Below, one piece after another: positions 10,494 to 21,653 of a DNA stretch of 64,000 nt. A program made the position numbers and the translations under genes. Origin of the DNA: Streptococcus downei MFe28 (lineage in GTDB: Bacteria > Bacillota > Bacilli > Lactobacillales > Streptococcaceae); NCBI RefSeq assembly GCF_900459175.1, contig NZ_UHFA01000002.1:124001-188000 (forward strand). The letters run 5' to 3'. Each line of letters opens with the position of its first letter. Positions within the stretch are counted from its first letter, which is position 1. The notes below the pieces were generated by a model. It was given only the letters and a program-made list of their open reading frames with translations, was not told the DNA's origin and searched no databases.

Positions 10494-10652
10494 AATCAAA
10501 ATTGATAGTTTTGATACTTTCGTTTAAAAGTGCGGACGCAAGCAAACTCCTGATGGAGTTTCATTGCTATTTTTTGAGCCTCGGTCTCAAAAAATCCGTT
10601 CTTAGCAACAACTGTGTTTGTTGCTAAGAATTCCACTTTGGCGAAAGTATCA
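10494..10652. repeat. Cloverleaf-forming element, copy B1
   Basis: Core 10512-10652 closed by TGATACTTTCG / CGAAAGTATCA. Inside are three hairpins: AACTCC/GGAGTT; TTTTTTGAG/CTCAAAAAA (10570-10578, 10586-10594); and TTCTTAGCAACAA/TTGTTGCTAAGAA (10599-10611, 10618-10630). A small hairpin ATCAAAA/TTTTGAT precedes it. A second copy lies at 62566-62720 with compensatory changes. Confidence 0.85.
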
Positions 10653-10763
10653 CGCTATCCCTGTATTATTATTTAAAAACTGGTGCTTTTTTGGCAAACT
10701 AAGACCACGCAAAATTTATAGGCTGAATGGTTTGAAATTCAAAGAAAGCTAGAAGCCTTGTCT

Positions 10764-10797
10764 ACCACCAGCTTAGCTGGTGGTTTTCTTGTTTTTC
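10764..10797 (+). terminator. Orphan plus-strand terminator-like hairpin
   Basis: ACCACCAGC, TTA, GCTGGTGGT followed by TTTCTTGTTTTT on the plus strand. No plus-strand gene ends here, since both neighbours run on the minus strand. It could end a small RNA or be part of a decayed mobile element. Confidence 0.5.
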
Positions 10798-10824
10798 CTT
10801 ACAGGAAAAACCGGCTTGAAGTCA

Positions 10825-10855
10825 TAAAAAAGCTAGAAGCTTAAACTTCTAGCTT
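10825..10855 (-). terminator. malP terminator
   Basis: AAGCTAGAAG / CTTCTAGCTT (10830-10839, 10846-10855) followed on the minus strand by a T-run, 34 bases past the malP stop. Confidence 0.8.
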
Positions 10856-10888
10856 GATTGATTCACTCCCCCGAGCTCTTATCGATGA

Positions 10889-13150
10889 TTAGTGGCTGTG
10901 CCAGATGTCCTCATTGTACTGAGCGATGGTTCGGTCAGATGAGAAGAAGCCAGCCTTGGCAATGTTATTGATGACCTTGCGGTTCCAAGCCGCTTGGTCT
11001 TGGTAGTCCGTCAACATTTGTTCCTTGGTAGCAATGTAGTCCTTGAGGTCAATCAGGGTCATGAACCAGTCTTTAGCAATCAGTTCATTGTGTAGGCGAC
11101 TGAGGCGTTCCTCATTACCAACAGCCTTGAGCTCAGGACTAACAATGAAGTCCACGGCTTCCTTGATGTCTTGGTCGCCATCATAGTGGTCCTTAGCAAC
11201 ATAGCCACCCTTGGCATAGAGGTCAATGATGGTGTCAGAATCCTTACCAAAGCTGTAGATATTGTCCTTACCAGCTAACTCGGCAATTTCGACATTAGCA
11301 CCGTCCATGGTTCCCAAGGTCAGGGCACCATTGAGCATGAACTTCATGTTACCAGTTCCTGAAGCTTCCTTAGAAGCAAGGGAAATTTGCTCGGAAATAT
11401 CGGTCGCTGGAATCAGGTGTTCCGCTACGGTGACATTGTAGTTTTCTACCAAGAAGACATTGAGATAAGGGCTAACCTCAGGGTCATTGTTAATCAACTC
11501 AGACAGGCTGAGGATGAGGTGGATAACATCCTGAGCAATGACATAGGCAGGCGCTGCCTTACCACCAAAGATAACTGTGATTTTCTTTTCTGGTAGCTTG
11601 CCACGCTTGATTTCCAGATACTTGTGAATAACATATAGGGCGTTCATTTGTTGACGCTTGTACTCGTGGAAACGTTTAATTTGGGTGTCAATGATCGAAT
11701 TTTCATCCAAGTCAATGCCCTTGTTTTCCTTAAGGTAGCGTTTGAGGGCCAATTTATTGTTGAATTTAATCTCAGCCAAGCGTTTTTGGACAGCTGGGTC
11801 ATCAGCGAAGGCCAAGAGTTTTTCCAACTTAGTGGCATCAGTCAGATAGCTGTCACCAATGATTTCCTTGAGGTAGGCTGCCAAATCTTGGTTAGCAAAT
11901 TCCAACCAGCGACGGAAGGTAATCCCATTGGTTTTGTTGTTGAATTTCTCTGGGTAAAGCTCATAGAAATCCTTGAGCTCACTGTTCTTGAGGATTTCCG
12001 TGTGCAGGGCAGCCACCCCATTAACACTAGTTGAAAAATGGATGTCCATGTGGGCCATATGAACCCGCTTGTCTCCATCAATGATTTGCACAGCTGGGTT
12101 AGCATATTTCTCACGAATGAGGGCAGCCAATTTTTCGATGATGACAACCAAGTGAGGGACAACTTCATTGAGGTAGTCCAGAGGCCATTTTTCCAAGGCT
12201 TCGGCCAAAATGGTATGGTTGGTATAGCCCACCATCTTAGAAACCACAGCAACCGCTTCTTCAAAGTCGAAACCATGCTTTTCAGTCAAGAGACGGATAA
12301 GCTCAGGAATGACCATAGAAGGGTGGGTATCATTGATTTGCACATAGGCATAATCCGCCAAGTCATGGAGATTAGAACCACGTTCCAAGGCTTCATCAAT
12401 CAAGAGTTGAGCGGCATTGGAAACCATGAAGTATTGTTGGTAAATCCGCAAAAGTTCCCCAGTCTTATCAGAATCATCTGGATAGAGGAAGAGGGTCAGG
12501 TTCTTTTGAATTTGGGTCTTGTCAAAGGTGATCCCATCTTTAATCAAACCGTAGTCCAAGCCGTCAATGTCAAAGAGATTGAGGTAGTTCTTGGTGTCTT
12601 TGTGGTAGCCGAGAACGTCAATCCGGTCTAGACGTGACTTGAGGGTGAAATCCTTGAAAGGCACGTCATAACTGATGTCGGTTGGTACCAGCCAAGAATC
12701 ATCTTCGATCCAGTAGTTGGCCTCAGCTTCTTGTTGATTGTTGCGGAAGACTTGTTTGAAGAGACCACAGTGGTAGTTAAGGCCGACACCTTCCCCATTG
12801 ATACCCAGAGTTGAGATGGAGTCAATAAAACATGAAGCCAAACGGCCCAGACCACCATTTCCTAGTGATGGTTCCAGTTCTTCATCTTCAATTTGGGCAA
12901 TGTCCTTGCCAGCTGCTGCCAGTTCATCCTTGGTCGTCTTGTAGATACCTAGGTTAATCAGGTTGTTAGAGAGCAGTTTCCCAATCAAGAACTCTGCTGA
13001 AATGTAGTAAACCTTGCGTTTACCAGTATTTTTAGCAAGACCTTGAGCTTTTTCCTTAACGTAGTCCATGAGGCCCAAATAAATGGTCTTGTTGTCCAAA
13101 TCTGCTAACTTAGTTCCTTTTTTATCTTCTATATACTGTGTAAAACTCAT
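10889..13150 (-). CDS. malP: Maltodextrin/glycogen phosphorylase
   Basis: 753 residues, GT35 family, full length. Releases glucose-1-phosphate from alpha-1,4-glucans. N-terminal [13 protein letters not shown] and [16 protein letters not shown]; the PLP-binding lysine lies in [20 protein letters not shown] near residue 600. The gene starts four bases after the malQ stop with AGAGGAT as ribosome site, so it is the second gene of a malQ-malP operon. Could equally be named glgP; the absence of glycogen synthesis genes here and the pairing with malQ favour a maltodextrin role. Confidence 0.95.
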   Translation of the reverse strand: MSFTQYIEDKKGTKLADLDNKTIYLGLMDYVKEKAQGLAKNTGKRKVYYISAEFLIGKLLSNNLINLGIYKTTKDELAAAGKDIAQIEDEELEPSLGNGGLGRLASCFIDSISTLGINGEGVGLNYHCGLFKQVFRNNQQEAEANYWIEDDSWLVPTDISYDVPFKDFTLKSRLDRIDVLGYHKDTKNYLNLFDIDGLDYGLIKDGITFDKTQIQKNLTLFLYPDDSDKTGELLRIYQQYFMVSNAAQLLIDEALERGSNLHDLADYAYVQINDTHPSMVIPELIRLLTEKHGFDFEEAVAVVSKMVGYTNHTILAEALEKWPLDYLNEVVPHLVVIIEKLAALIREKYANPAVQIIDGDKRVHMAHMDIHFSTSVNGVAALHTEILKNSELKDFYELYPEKFNNKTNGITFRRWLEFANQDLAAYLKEIIGDSYLTDATKLEKLLAFADDPAVQKRLAEIKFNNKLALKRYLKENKGIDLDENSIIDTQIKRFHEYKRQQMNALYVIHKYLEIKRGKLPEKKITVIFGGKAAPAYVIAQDVIHLILSLSELINNDPEVSPYLNVFLVENYNVTVAEHLIPATDISEQISLASKEASGTGNMKFMLNGALTLGTMDGANVEIAELAGKDNIYSFGKDSDTIIDLYAKGGYVAKDHYDGDQDIKEAVDFIVSPELKAVGNEERLSRLHNELIAKDWFMTLIDLKDYIATKEQMLTDYQDQAAWNRKVINNIAKAGFFSSDRTIAQYNEDIWHSH

Positions 13151-13154
13151 TTTC

Positions 13155-14648
13155 TTATCCTCTGTGATAGGTTTTCGTGATTGCTTTTAAAAATTCCTTC
13201 TTATCATCGGTCAATTGGTCAGCCGTCATCCGCCACTGCCAGTTGGTTCCAACGGTATTTGGCGTATTCATCCGACTGGAGGCTGGTAAATCTAGAACAT
13301 CCTGCATGGTAGCGATGGCAACATCACTAACGGATGCATAGAGGGTTCTTAGTAAAGCCTGACTGACCGATTCACCTGCCGCACGATGGGTGTAGGTATC
13401 GGTGTAAGTTCTTGCTTCCTGACTCAAGCCTTGATACCAGCCCCGCACCACTTCATTATCATGGGTGCCTGTATAGGCCACCGAATGACTGGTGTAGAAG
13501 TGAGGTAGGTCTAGATTGAGTGGATCTGGTCCTTGGAGACCAAATTCCAAAATCTTCATACCAGGGAAGGCCGTATCCGCCAAGAGCTTTTCAGCCTTCT
13601 CATCAATATAACCAAGGTTTTCAGCGATAATTGGTAGGTCACCCAGAGCCTTTTTAATAGCTGCAAAGAGGTCATAGCCAGGGCCTGGCTGCCAGGTGCC
13701 ATATTTAGCGGTATCATGGCTGGCATCAACCTGCCAAAAATCAGAGAAACCTTTGAAGTGGTCAATCCGAATGACATCGTAGAGCTTGAGGGCTTCTTGC
13801 ATGCGGTAAATCCACCAAGCATAGCCAGACTTCTTGTGGGCCTTCCAATCGTAGATTGGGTTGCCCCAGTACTGACCTTCATCGCTGAATTCGTCGGCAG
13901 GGACACCTGCGACATAGAGTGGTTTGCGATTTTTATCGGCCTTAAAGAGCTGGGGCTGGGTCCACATTTCCACACTATCAGCAGAGACATAGATCGGCAT
14001 GTCGCCAATGATTTCGATGCCTGCCTTATTGGCATAGGCCTTAAGGGCCCGCCATTGCTGGAAGAAGAAGAATTGGGTCACCTTGTGGTAGGCGATGACA
14101 TCAACTAATTTCTTGCGAAGCTTCTCTAAAGTCGCCTTGTCACGCTGGATGGCTTTCTTATCGTCCCACTCTTGGAGGGCCTTGAGGTTGAAGTGTTCCT
14201 TGAAGGCCATGAAGTCTGCATAATTAGCCAACCAAGATTGGTTATCAGCTTCAAATTTGGCTAGGGCTGCTTGGGCATTTTTATCAAGTAAGAAAGCCTT
14301 GACTGCCTTTTCCAAGAGGGGGCGACGAACATCAAAGAGATGACCGTAATTAACACTAGCTGGGTTATCCCCAAAGTCAACCGCTTCAAGGTCTGCTGCC
14401 TTCAGCCAACCATCTTCTACCAAGAGATCCAAATCAATTAAATTTGTATTTCCTGCCACGGCCGAGAATGATTGGTAAGGTGAATCGCCATAGCTGGTCG
14501 TTGTTAGAGGCAGAATCTGCCAATAGGTCTGCTTGGTCTCGACCAAGAAATCCACAAAATCGAAGGCTGCCTGGCCAAAGGAGCCAATACCTCTGTCACC
14601 AGCCAAGGATGTGATGTGCATCAAGACACCACTCTTACGTTTTCCCAT
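13155..14648 (-). CDS. malQ: 4-alpha-glucanotransferase (amylomaltase)
   Basis: 497 residues from the ATG at 14648, preferred because TGGAGG lies upstream and the GH77 core begins with [20 protein letters not shown]; the in-frame ATG further upstream falls on the promoter. Motifs: [15 protein letters not shown], the nucleophile region [12 protein letters not shown], acid/base region IAENLGYID, and [11 protein letters not shown]. Disproportionates maltose and maltodextrins, feeding MalP. First gene of the operon with malP. Confidence 0.96.
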   Translation of the reverse strand: MGKRKSGVLMHITSLAGDRGIGSFGQAAFDFVDFLVETKQTYWQILPLTTTSYGDSPYQSFSAVAGNTNLIDLDLLVEDGWLKAADLEAVDFGDNPASVNYGHLFDVRRPLLEKAVKAFLLDKNAQAALAKFEADNQSWLANYADFMAFKEHFNLKALQEWDDKKAIQRDKATLEKLRKKLVDVIAYHKVTQFFFFQQWRALKAYANKAGIEIIGDMPIYVSADSVEMWTQPQLFKADKNRKPLYVAGVPADEFSDEGQYWGNPIYDWKAHKKSGYAWWIYRMQEALKLYDVIRIDHFKGFSDFWQVDASHDTAKYGTWQPGPGYDLFAAIKKALGDLPIIAENLGYIDEKAEKLLADTAFPGMKILEFGLQGPDPLNLDLPHFYTSHSVAYTGTHDNEVVRGWYQGLSQEARTYTDTYTHRAAGESVSQALLRTLYASVSDVAIATMQDVLDLPASSRMNTPNTVGTNWQWRMTADQLTDDKKEFLKAITKTYHRG

Positions 14649-14724
14649 ATAATGTCCTCCATTATTCTGAGCCAGCCTCCCAAGGCCAGGCTCAGTGAGT
14701 TTGCTTATCATTTTTACAGCCTTA

Positions 14725-14753
14725 ATTATAGTGGAAACGATTTCCTTTGTCAA
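14725..14753 (-). promoter_or_regulatory. malQ-malP promoter with operator in the spacer
   Basis: Minus strand: TTGACA (14748-14753), 17-base spacer, TATAAT (14725-14730). The spacer is filled by the near-palindrome GGAAATCGTTTCC, a CcpA- or MalR-like operator. The flanking ATTCTTTTTGGTTTTTTT is shared with the endonuclease promoter at 10375. Confidence 0.82.
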
Positions 14754-14772
14754 TAGTTTTACGTAATTCTTT

Positions 14773-14801
14773 TTGGTTTTTTTATGAATGATACGTATAA
14801 A
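14773..14801 (+). promoter_or_regulatory. Promoter of the GntR-family regulator
   Basis: TTGGTT (14773-14778), 17 bases, TATAAA (14796-14801), facing away from the malQ promoter; the two start points are only about 90 bases apart. Confidence 0.55.
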
Positions 14802-14861
14802 ACTGGCTTAAAGTAAGAATTTATGGTAGAATTATCCTATAAAACTAAAGGAAAATACGAT

Positions 14862-15572
14862 ATGATGAGCAAGTATAAGCAGGTCTACGAGGACATCAAA
14901 AAGCAAATTGAGGAAGGCAAACTCCAAGCCAACCAAGAGTTGCCAACTGAAAATGAACTGATGGAGGTCTATGGTTACTCCAAGGATACCATCCGCAAGG
15001 CCCTCTCGCTTCTGGAGTTGGACGGCTATATCCAAAAGATGCGGGGGCGCAATTCTATTGTCATGGAGCATGGACGCACCAAAAATAACTACCTTTCCGA
15101 GATCAAGACTTCCAATGAGCTCAATCGAGATGAACACTTGGACATCAAGACCCAGCTTGACAATCTCTATATCATCCAGGGTGAGCAAGAAATTATGGAC
15201 ATTTTCAAGGTGGATGATAGTGTTGACTTCTACCGGGTTGGCCGCAGTCGGGTCATTGGTGGCGAGCGCATCGAATTCGAGCTCTCCTACTTTGATCGTC
15301 GAGTGGTACCCTACCTCAATAAGGAAATCGCTGAAAACTCTATCTATCAGTATCTAGAAAATCAATTGGGCTTGAAGATTACCCATTCCCGCCGTGAAAT
15401 TTCCTTCCGCTATGCCACCCAGGAGGAAAAGGACAATATGGATTTGGGTAATTTCAATATGGTGGCTGTCGTCACTAGCCTAACCTACCTCTCCAATGGT
15501 CAACTCTTCCAATATGGCACCATCAGCTACCGCCCTGACAAGTTCACCTTTGTCACCATGGCTAAGCGGTAA
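14862..15572 (+). CDS. GntR/UTRA-family regulator, TreR-like
   Basis: 236 residues from ATG 14862 (AAAGGA upstream; an in-frame ATG at 14823 would add 13 residues). N-terminal winged helix: ELPTENELMEVYGYSKDTIRKALSLLELDGYIQKMRGR. The UTRA effector domain from about residue 85 has VGRSRVIGGERIEFELSYF and the closing FQYGTISYRPDKFTFVTMAKR, which closely resembles trehalose repressor TreR. The usual ligand would be a phosphorylated sugar such as trehalose-6-phosphate. Divergent from malQ, no tre genes in view, so it may instead control the maltose block; the target is not determinable here. Confidence 0.85.
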   Translation: MMSKYKQVYEDIKKQIEEGKLQANQELPTENELMEVYGYSKDTIRKALSLLELDGYIQKMRGRNSIVMEHGRTKNNYLSEIKTSNELNRDEHLDIKTQLDNLYIIQGEQEIMDIFKVDDSVDFYRVGRSRVIGGERIEFELSYFDRRVVPYLNKEIAENSIYQYLENQLGLKITHSRREISFRYATQEEKDNMDLGNFNMVAVVTSLTYLSNGQLFQYGTISYRPDKFTFVTMAKR

Positions 15573-15596
15573 GGAGAAAAGAAACTTGCGATAACT

Positions 15597-15629
15597 AAAA
15601 AATCCCCAGCTTCAAGGTGAGGATTTTTT
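15597..15629. terminator. Bidirectional terminator
   Basis: AAAAAATCCCCA / TGAGGATTTTTT between convergent genes, T-runs on both strands. Confidence 0.8.
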
Positions 15630-15639
15630 GTGTACAGAA

Positions 15640-16253
15640 CTAAAGAGACTGGACGGCGGTCAGGGCCTGTTCAAGACCCTCTAGACTATCCTGGCCTGTG
15701 CGCATATTATAGTAGCGACCGTCTTTTTCCAAAATCAGTGTTGGAAAGGATTGGACACCCAAGGCACGAGCCTTGATGAAATCTGGATGGTTGCTGGCAT
15801 TAGTCTGGGCATGGACCAAGGCCTGGCTCAGTTGTTCCCCATCGTGTCCGTATTGGTTGACTAACTCGCGGTAAAGTTCAGGATTCCCTAGGTCTCTACC
15901 GTCCAGATAGAAGGCCTTCTGCAAGTCCTGAGCCAGAGGTAGCCACTTATCTTGAGGAAGTTGGTCTCGCAGGAGGGCATAGCCCAAGGCCGAATCCAGG
16001 GAACGGGGAACAAAGCTTCCCTCTTCCAAGAGTTTTTGGTAGGCCGGGCCAAATTCCACACCGTAAAGCTGGCTAATTTGCTGGTTGGCCTGATTCATTC
16101 CAGGAAAGGCAGCTAGGGGAGCTCCTTGATTAAAGAGACCGCCTGAAATGACTTCCAATTCTAATTCTGGATGCTTTTTAACAAAGGGGACCAGGAGACT
16201 GTCAAAACCATAACACCAGCACAGTAGGCATCCCAGATGTAGATTAATTTCAT
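15640..16253 (-). pseudogene. DsbA/FrnE-family oxidoreductase, frameshifted at the CXXC active site
   Basis: The frame opening at ATG 16253 reads MKLIYIWDAYC and then runs into nonsense, ending about 20 residues later. In the other frame, the sequence from the same point reads CWCYGFDSLLVPFVKKHPEL and continues unbroken to 15640. Joined, the ancestral protein (about 204 residues) is a DsbA-family thiol oxidoreductase with a C-x-W-C active site. One base is missing between the two cysteine codons (TACTGTGCTGGTGT where an extra base after GC restores frame). Downstream sequence is otherwise intact (SFPTLILEKDGRYYNMRTG), so the lesion is recent, a phase-variable site, or a sequencing error. Confidence 0.85.
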
Positions 16254-16296
16254 GATTTTCCTTTCAAGGGGCACTGCCCTCTCACTTCCTAAACAA

Positions 16297-16926
16297 TTAT
16301 TTACGAATGAGGCTGATGCGCTCTTGCATATGGTCCCCAGATTCCAAGACATCTACTAGAGCCCTGGCATAATCAGCATAGCTGATGACACTTTCATTTT
16401 GGTCATTGACAAAGAATTCTTCTCCACCAAGAAGATAGGCACCTGTCGCTGGAGCATCCGCTTGGAAATCAGCAGCCGGACTAATGAAGGTCCAGTTGAC
16501 ATCACTACGCTTGCGCAATTCGGCTAATTCATCTGCCTGAGCCTTAGCCAAAGGTCGGAAGGCTTCTGGAAAATCAGGGGTTTGCCAGAGTTGTAAGTCG
16601 TGGTCTGGTGTCATATAGAGGCTACCTGCCCCACCAACAATGATCAAACGGGTCTGACTGCCAGACAAAAGGTCTGCCAGGTGTTGGGAAGTCTTGGTAT
16701 GAAGTGAGAGGGTTTCTGGGGTGAAAGCACCGAAACCATCGACCACAGCATCAAATCCAGCTAGGTCTTCCTTGGTCATGGCCATAATATCCTTTTGAAT
16801 AAAGTTTTCTGCTTTGGAACGGTTTTGACTGCGGGAAAAGCCCACAATTTCGTGGCCACGCTTAAGGGCTTCTTCAATCACTAATTGGGAAACCTTCCCG
16901 TTTGCTGCGACAACTGCAATTTTCAT
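16297..16926 (-). CDS. NAD(P)H-binding oxidoreductase-like protein (atypical SDR)
   Basis: 209 residues. N-terminal Rossmann start MKIAVVAANGKVSQLVIEEALKRGHEIVGFSR, then DAVVDGFGAF and RLIIVGGAGSLYM, as in the NAD(P)H-binding NmrA-like family (YwnB/YhfK type). Cytoplasmic; substrate unknown. It lies 43 bases upstream of the broken DsbA-like gene in the same direction, so they were probably co-transcribed, suggesting a redox-stress unit (inference). Confidence 0.8.
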   Translation of the reverse strand: MKIAVVAANGKVSQLVIEEALKRGHEIVGFSRSQNRSKAENFIQKDIMAMTKEDLAGFDAVVDGFGAFTPETLSLHTKTSQHLADLLSGSQTRLIIVGGAGSLYMTPDHDLQLWQTPDFPEAFRPLAKAQADELAELRKRSDVNWTFISPAADFQADAPATGAYLLGGEEFFVNDQNESVISYADYARALVDVLESGDHMQERISLIRK

Positions 16927-17062
16927 ATGATCCTCCTTGTCAGCTTGGAGATTATCTCCGCTGAACGTGTTACTATTTCTCTTACAGTTGTCATTTTAAA
17001 AGTTTTAGGTAGGACTGTCAATTTTTTTGTCTTAGCAGTAAGTGTCCATAAAATTAAGCACA

Positions 17063-17098
17063 GAAAAAAGCCCTTAGAAATCACGTCTAAGGACCTTC
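17063..17098 (-). terminator. purA terminator
   Basis: CCTTAGA / TCTAAGG stem followed by GCTTTTTT on the minus strand, just after purA. Confidence 0.8.
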
Positions 17099-17105
17099 TT
17101 TAATT

Positions 17106-18440
<1,335 letters not shown>

Positions 18441-18490
18441 CTAGAAAATAGACGATAGGACTCTCACCTATCAGCTTTCTACAACATCTT

Positions 18491-18519
18491 ATTATAGGAA
18501 ATTTCTGACTTTTTTTCAA
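18491..18519 (-). promoter_or_regulatory. purA promoter
   Basis: Minus strand: TTGAAA (18514-18519), 17 bases, TATAAT (18491-18496). The 344-base gap to gshF otherwise holds only AT-rich spacer and the gshF promoter. Confidence 0.75.
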
Positions 18520-18660
18520 GATTTGACCAATAAAATCGGCTAAAGATGAAGGAATGGTTTTATTCTGCTTCATTTTATAGGTAAATTCCGAACGTTTTTA
18601 AAATTCTAGTATTTTCTCTTTTATCATAAGGAAAAATTATGACCAATTTATAGCCAAAGT

Positions 18661-18689
18661 TTGAAAGTCAAGGTTTTTCGTTGTATAGT
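18661..18689 (+). promoter_or_regulatory. gshF promoter
   Basis: TTGAAA (18661-18666), 17 bases, TATAGT (18684-18689), about 54 bases before the gshF start. Confidence 0.7.
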
Positions 18690-18742
18690 GGAGATAAGAT
18701 TGACTTTTTTTCTGATAAGTCACTGCAAGTAAAGGAGATTTT

Positions 18743-20998
18743 ATGACCGTCGACCAGCTCTTACAAGATAGCCCCACCAGCCTGCCAATTCTTCAGGGGA
18801 CTTTTGGTCTCGAACACGAAAGTTTGCGGATTGATCGCCAGACTAACCGTTTATCCCAAAAACCCCATCCCGAAAAACTGGGCTCCCGCAATTTCCATCC
18901 TTATATCCAGACCGACTACAGCGAGCCTCAGATTGAACTGATTACGCCTATTGCTAGTTCAACCAAAGAAGCCCGACGTTTTCTAACTGGGATTGCCGAT
19001 GTTGCCGGTCGTAGCTTAAACAAGGAGGACTACCTTTGGCCCCTGTCCATGCCACCCCAGGTCTCAGAAGAAGAGATTGTCATTGCCCAACTGGAGGACG
19101 ACTTCGAGCGTCGCTATCGTCAGCATCTGGCTAAGGTCTATGGCAAGCGCCTGCAGACCATCTCAGGCATCCATTATAATTTTGGTCTGGGAGAGGAGCT
19201 ACTGACCCAGCTCTTCCAGCAAAGTGACTATGAAGACTTAGCTGCCTTTAAAAATGACCTCTATCTTAAGTTAGCCCAAAACTTTATCAAATACCGCTGG
19301 CTTCTAACCTACCTCTACGGGGCTACTCCTCTTGCTGAAAAAGGATTTTTTGACCAAGAATTGGACGGTCCCCTTCGCTCTATTCGCAACAGCTCTCTAG
19401 GCTATGTCAATCATGATTCTGTCAAAGTGTCCTACAGCAGCTTGGAGCAGTACATCACCGATATTGAGGCCTGTGTGGCCGATGGTCGTCTCATTGCCGA
19501 AAAAGAATTCTACTCCCCAGTTCGCCTGCGGGGAGCTAAACGGAGTCGGGATTATCTTAGCCAAGGCATCACCTACTTAGAATTTCGTTGCTTTGACATT
19601 GACCCCTTTGACCAACAGGGCATCGCCCAGGAGACCTTGGACACGGTTCACCTTCTGGCCCTTGCTCTGCTCTGGTTGGATGATCCCCAAGTCGTTAACC
19701 AAGAGTTGCAAAGTGCTGAGGAACTTAATGAGCAAGTTGCTAGAGCCCATCCTTTGGCTAAACTACCAGGGGAGGCCGATAGTTCATCAATCATCTCAGC
19801 TATGCGAGAGCTGATTAGGCACTTCCAAGTCCCTAGCTACTATAGTCAGTTGGTTGATAAGCTGGAGAAACAGCTGGCTGACCCCAGCTTGACTATTGGT
19901 GGGCGTCTAATCAAGGAAATCAAGGATGGATCGCTGGAAGTCTTTGGCCATCAGCAGGGAAAAGCCTTTAGTGACTTGGCCTGGCAGGCTTCTTATGCCC
20001 TCAAGGGCTTTGAAGGCATGGAGCTCTCGACCCAGCTGATTATGTTTGATGTCATCCAAAAGGGCATCAACTTGGAAATCTTAGATGAGTCCGACCAATT
20101 CTTGAAGCTCTCGGTGGGTGACCATATCGAATATGTCAAAGATGGTAATATGACAGCCAAGGATAATTTTATCGTTCCCCTGGCTATGGAAAATAAAACC
20201 GTCACCAAGAAAATCTTGCAAAAGGCCGGCTTCCCTGTCCCTGCAGGGGCTGAATTTAACCAGCTGGAAGAAGCCCTGAGCGCCTACCCTAACTTTGCCA
20301 CCAAGGCCATTGTCATCAAACCCAAGTCCACTAATTTTGGACTAGGTATTTCCATTTTCAAGGAAGGGGCCAGTCGGGTAGACTACCAAAAGGCTCTGGA
20401 GCTGGCCTTTGCTGAGGATGAGAGTGTTTTGATTGAGGAATTTATCCCAGGGACTGAGTATCGTTTCTTCGTCCTGGATGGCGAGACCCTGGGAGTGGTC
20501 GAGCGTCAGGCGGCTAATGTTGTTGGCGATGGCAAGTCTACCATTTCCCAACTGGTTGCGCAAAAAAATGCCAGCCCTCTGCGAGGAACTGGCCACCGCT
20601 CTCCCCTAGAAAAAATTCAGTTAGGAGAGATTGAACGACTGATGCTGGACCAGCAGGGCTACGGTTTAGACTCTATTCCTGACAAGGATGTTCGTGTCAA
20701 TCTGAGAGAAAATTCCAATATCTCAACTGGTGGAGATTCCATTGACATGACCGAAGAGATGCACCCTTCTTACTTGGAACTGGCGGCTCAGATGACCAAG
20801 GCCATGGGAGCCTGGGTCTGCGGGGTGGACTTAATTATCCCAGACTACAGCCTGCCTTACACTAAGGAGGCTAGGAATGCCACCTGTATTGAGCTCAACT
20901 TTAACCCCCTCATGTATATGCACACCTATTGTGCCAAGGGACCTGGTCAAGTCATCACCACCAAGGTCGTTGAAAAGCTCTTTCCAGAAGTAAACTAA
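18743..20998 (+). CDS. gshF: Bifunctional glutathione synthase GshF
   Basis: 751 residues, the usual length for the streptococcal fusion. Residues 1 to about 470 form the gamma-glutamylcysteine ligase half (GTFGLEHESLRIDRQTNRLS, then ISGIHYNFGLG). About 490-751 form an ATP-grasp glutathione synthetase half (ATKAIVIKPKSTNFGLGISI, VLIEEFIPGTEYRFFVLDGE, CIELNFNPLMYM). Makes glutathione in the cytoplasm for redox defence. The ATG follows AAAGGAG. Monocistronic with a strong terminator. Confidence 0.97.
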   Translation: MTVDQLLQDSPTSLPILQGTFGLEHESLRIDRQTNRLSQKPHPEKLGSRNFHPYIQTDYSEPQIELITPIASSTKEARRFLTGIADVAGRSLNKEDYLWPLSMPPQVSEEEIVIAQLEDDFERRYRQHLAKVYGKRLQTISGIHYNFGLGEELLTQLFQQSDYEDLAAFKNDLYLKLAQNFIKYRWLLTYLYGATPLAEKGFFDQELDGPLRSIRNSSLGYVNHDSVKVSYSSLEQYITDIEACVADGRLIAEKEFYSPVRLRGAKRSRDYLSQGITYLEFRCFDIDPFDQQGIAQETLDTVHLLALALLWLDDPQVVNQELQSAEELNEQVARAHPLAKLPGEADSSSIISAMRELIRHFQVPSYYSQLVDKLEKQLADPSLTIGGRLIKEIKDGSLEVFGHQQGKAFSDLAWQASYALKGFEGMELSTQLIMFDVIQKGINLEILDESDQFLKLSVGDHIEYVKDGNMTAKDNFIVPLAMENKTVTKKILQKAGFPVPAGAEFNQLEEALSAYPNFATKAIVIKPKSTNFGLGISIFKEGASRVDYQKALELAFAEDESVLIEEFIPGTEYRFFVLDGETLGVVERQAANVVGDGKSTISQLVAQKNASPLRGTGHRSPLEKIQLGEIERLMLDQQGYGLDSIPDKDVRVNLRENSNISTGGDSIDMTEEMHPSYLELAAQMTKAMGAWVCGVDLIIPDYSLPYTKEARNATCIELNFNPLMYMHTYCAKGPGQVITTKVVEKLFPEVN

Positions 20999-21003
20999 AA
21001 GAC

Positions 21004-21044
21004 AAAAGGCCCATTAGCCAATTGAACCGCTAATGAGCCTTTTC
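21004..21044 (+). terminator. gshF terminator
   Basis: AAAAGGCCCATTAGC pairs with GCTAATGAGCCTTTT with one mismatch, straight after gshF. Confidence 0.85.
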
Positions 21045-21102
21045 GTATGCTTCATTGGGATTAAAAATTTACTTTTTTAGCCCAATCGTCCAGAGTATGC
21101 AC

Positions 21103-21447
21103 TTAAGCAATAAAATCTTTAATATCTTCAGGATCTAAGGAAGAATCGCAGACTACCTTGACGGAACCGTTTTGAGCGACTAGGAGGCCTGGGACGGTTG
21201 CGATACCGTAGCGCTTACGCAAGGCATTGATGTCATCGATCTGGCTCATATCCTCGCTGTGAAGATAGGCAACCTTAGCTCCTGTATCTTCAACAACTTG
21301 GGCCAACTTAGGCGCAAAACGACGGCAGAAAGGGCAGGTTGGCCGACCGACAAAGAGAATGAATTTTTCCTTAGAATCAATCCGCTCTCTAGCCTCTTGA
21401 GCAGTAATTTCTTCAAAGGCTTGGACAGCTTCAGCAAAATTTGACAT
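21103..21447 (-). CDS. Thioredoxin-fold protein, bacteriocin-transport-accessory type
   Basis: 114 residues. Thioredoxin-like core with active site PTCPFCRRFAPKL (CPFC near residues 38-41) and cis-Pro region GIATVPGLLV. No signal peptide, so cytoplasmic. Proteins of this length and CPFC type in streptococci are annotated as bacteriocin transport accessory (Bta) or thioredoxin-family proteins; the role is a disulfide reductase. Faces convergently into gshF and could share redox function with it. Not linked to the RiPP island 14 kb away. Confidence 0.8.
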   Translation of the reverse strand: MSNFAEAVQAFEEITAQEARERIDSKEKFILFVGRPTCPFCRRFAPKLAQVVEDTGAKVAYLHSEDMSQIDDINALRKRYGIATVPGLLVAQNGSVKVVCDSSLDPEDIKDFIA

Positions 21448-21653
21448 GGCAGTACCTCACTTTTACTTTTTTACTATCATAGACCAATTGGAGGAAGGAT
21501 GCAAATTTTGGGGAGGAAAGTCTACTTAAGCAGGAGCTCCAAAAATGAATTGGACAGATTGCTTGTTTCTGTCCAAAGCCCAATTCAATCATTTACCATC
21601 GAATTTTAAGAGGACTATAATGGAGCTATCATGATTAGGAGGTTATTGCTCTC

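Noticed and set aside
14862..15572. Calling the GntR regulator MalR
   Set aside because: MalR is LacI-family; this protein is GntR/UTRA with TreR-like features, so only a family-level call is made.
16161..16352. Independent 63-residue gene
   Set aside because: It contains the start of the frameshifted DsbA-like gene and is not a separate protein.
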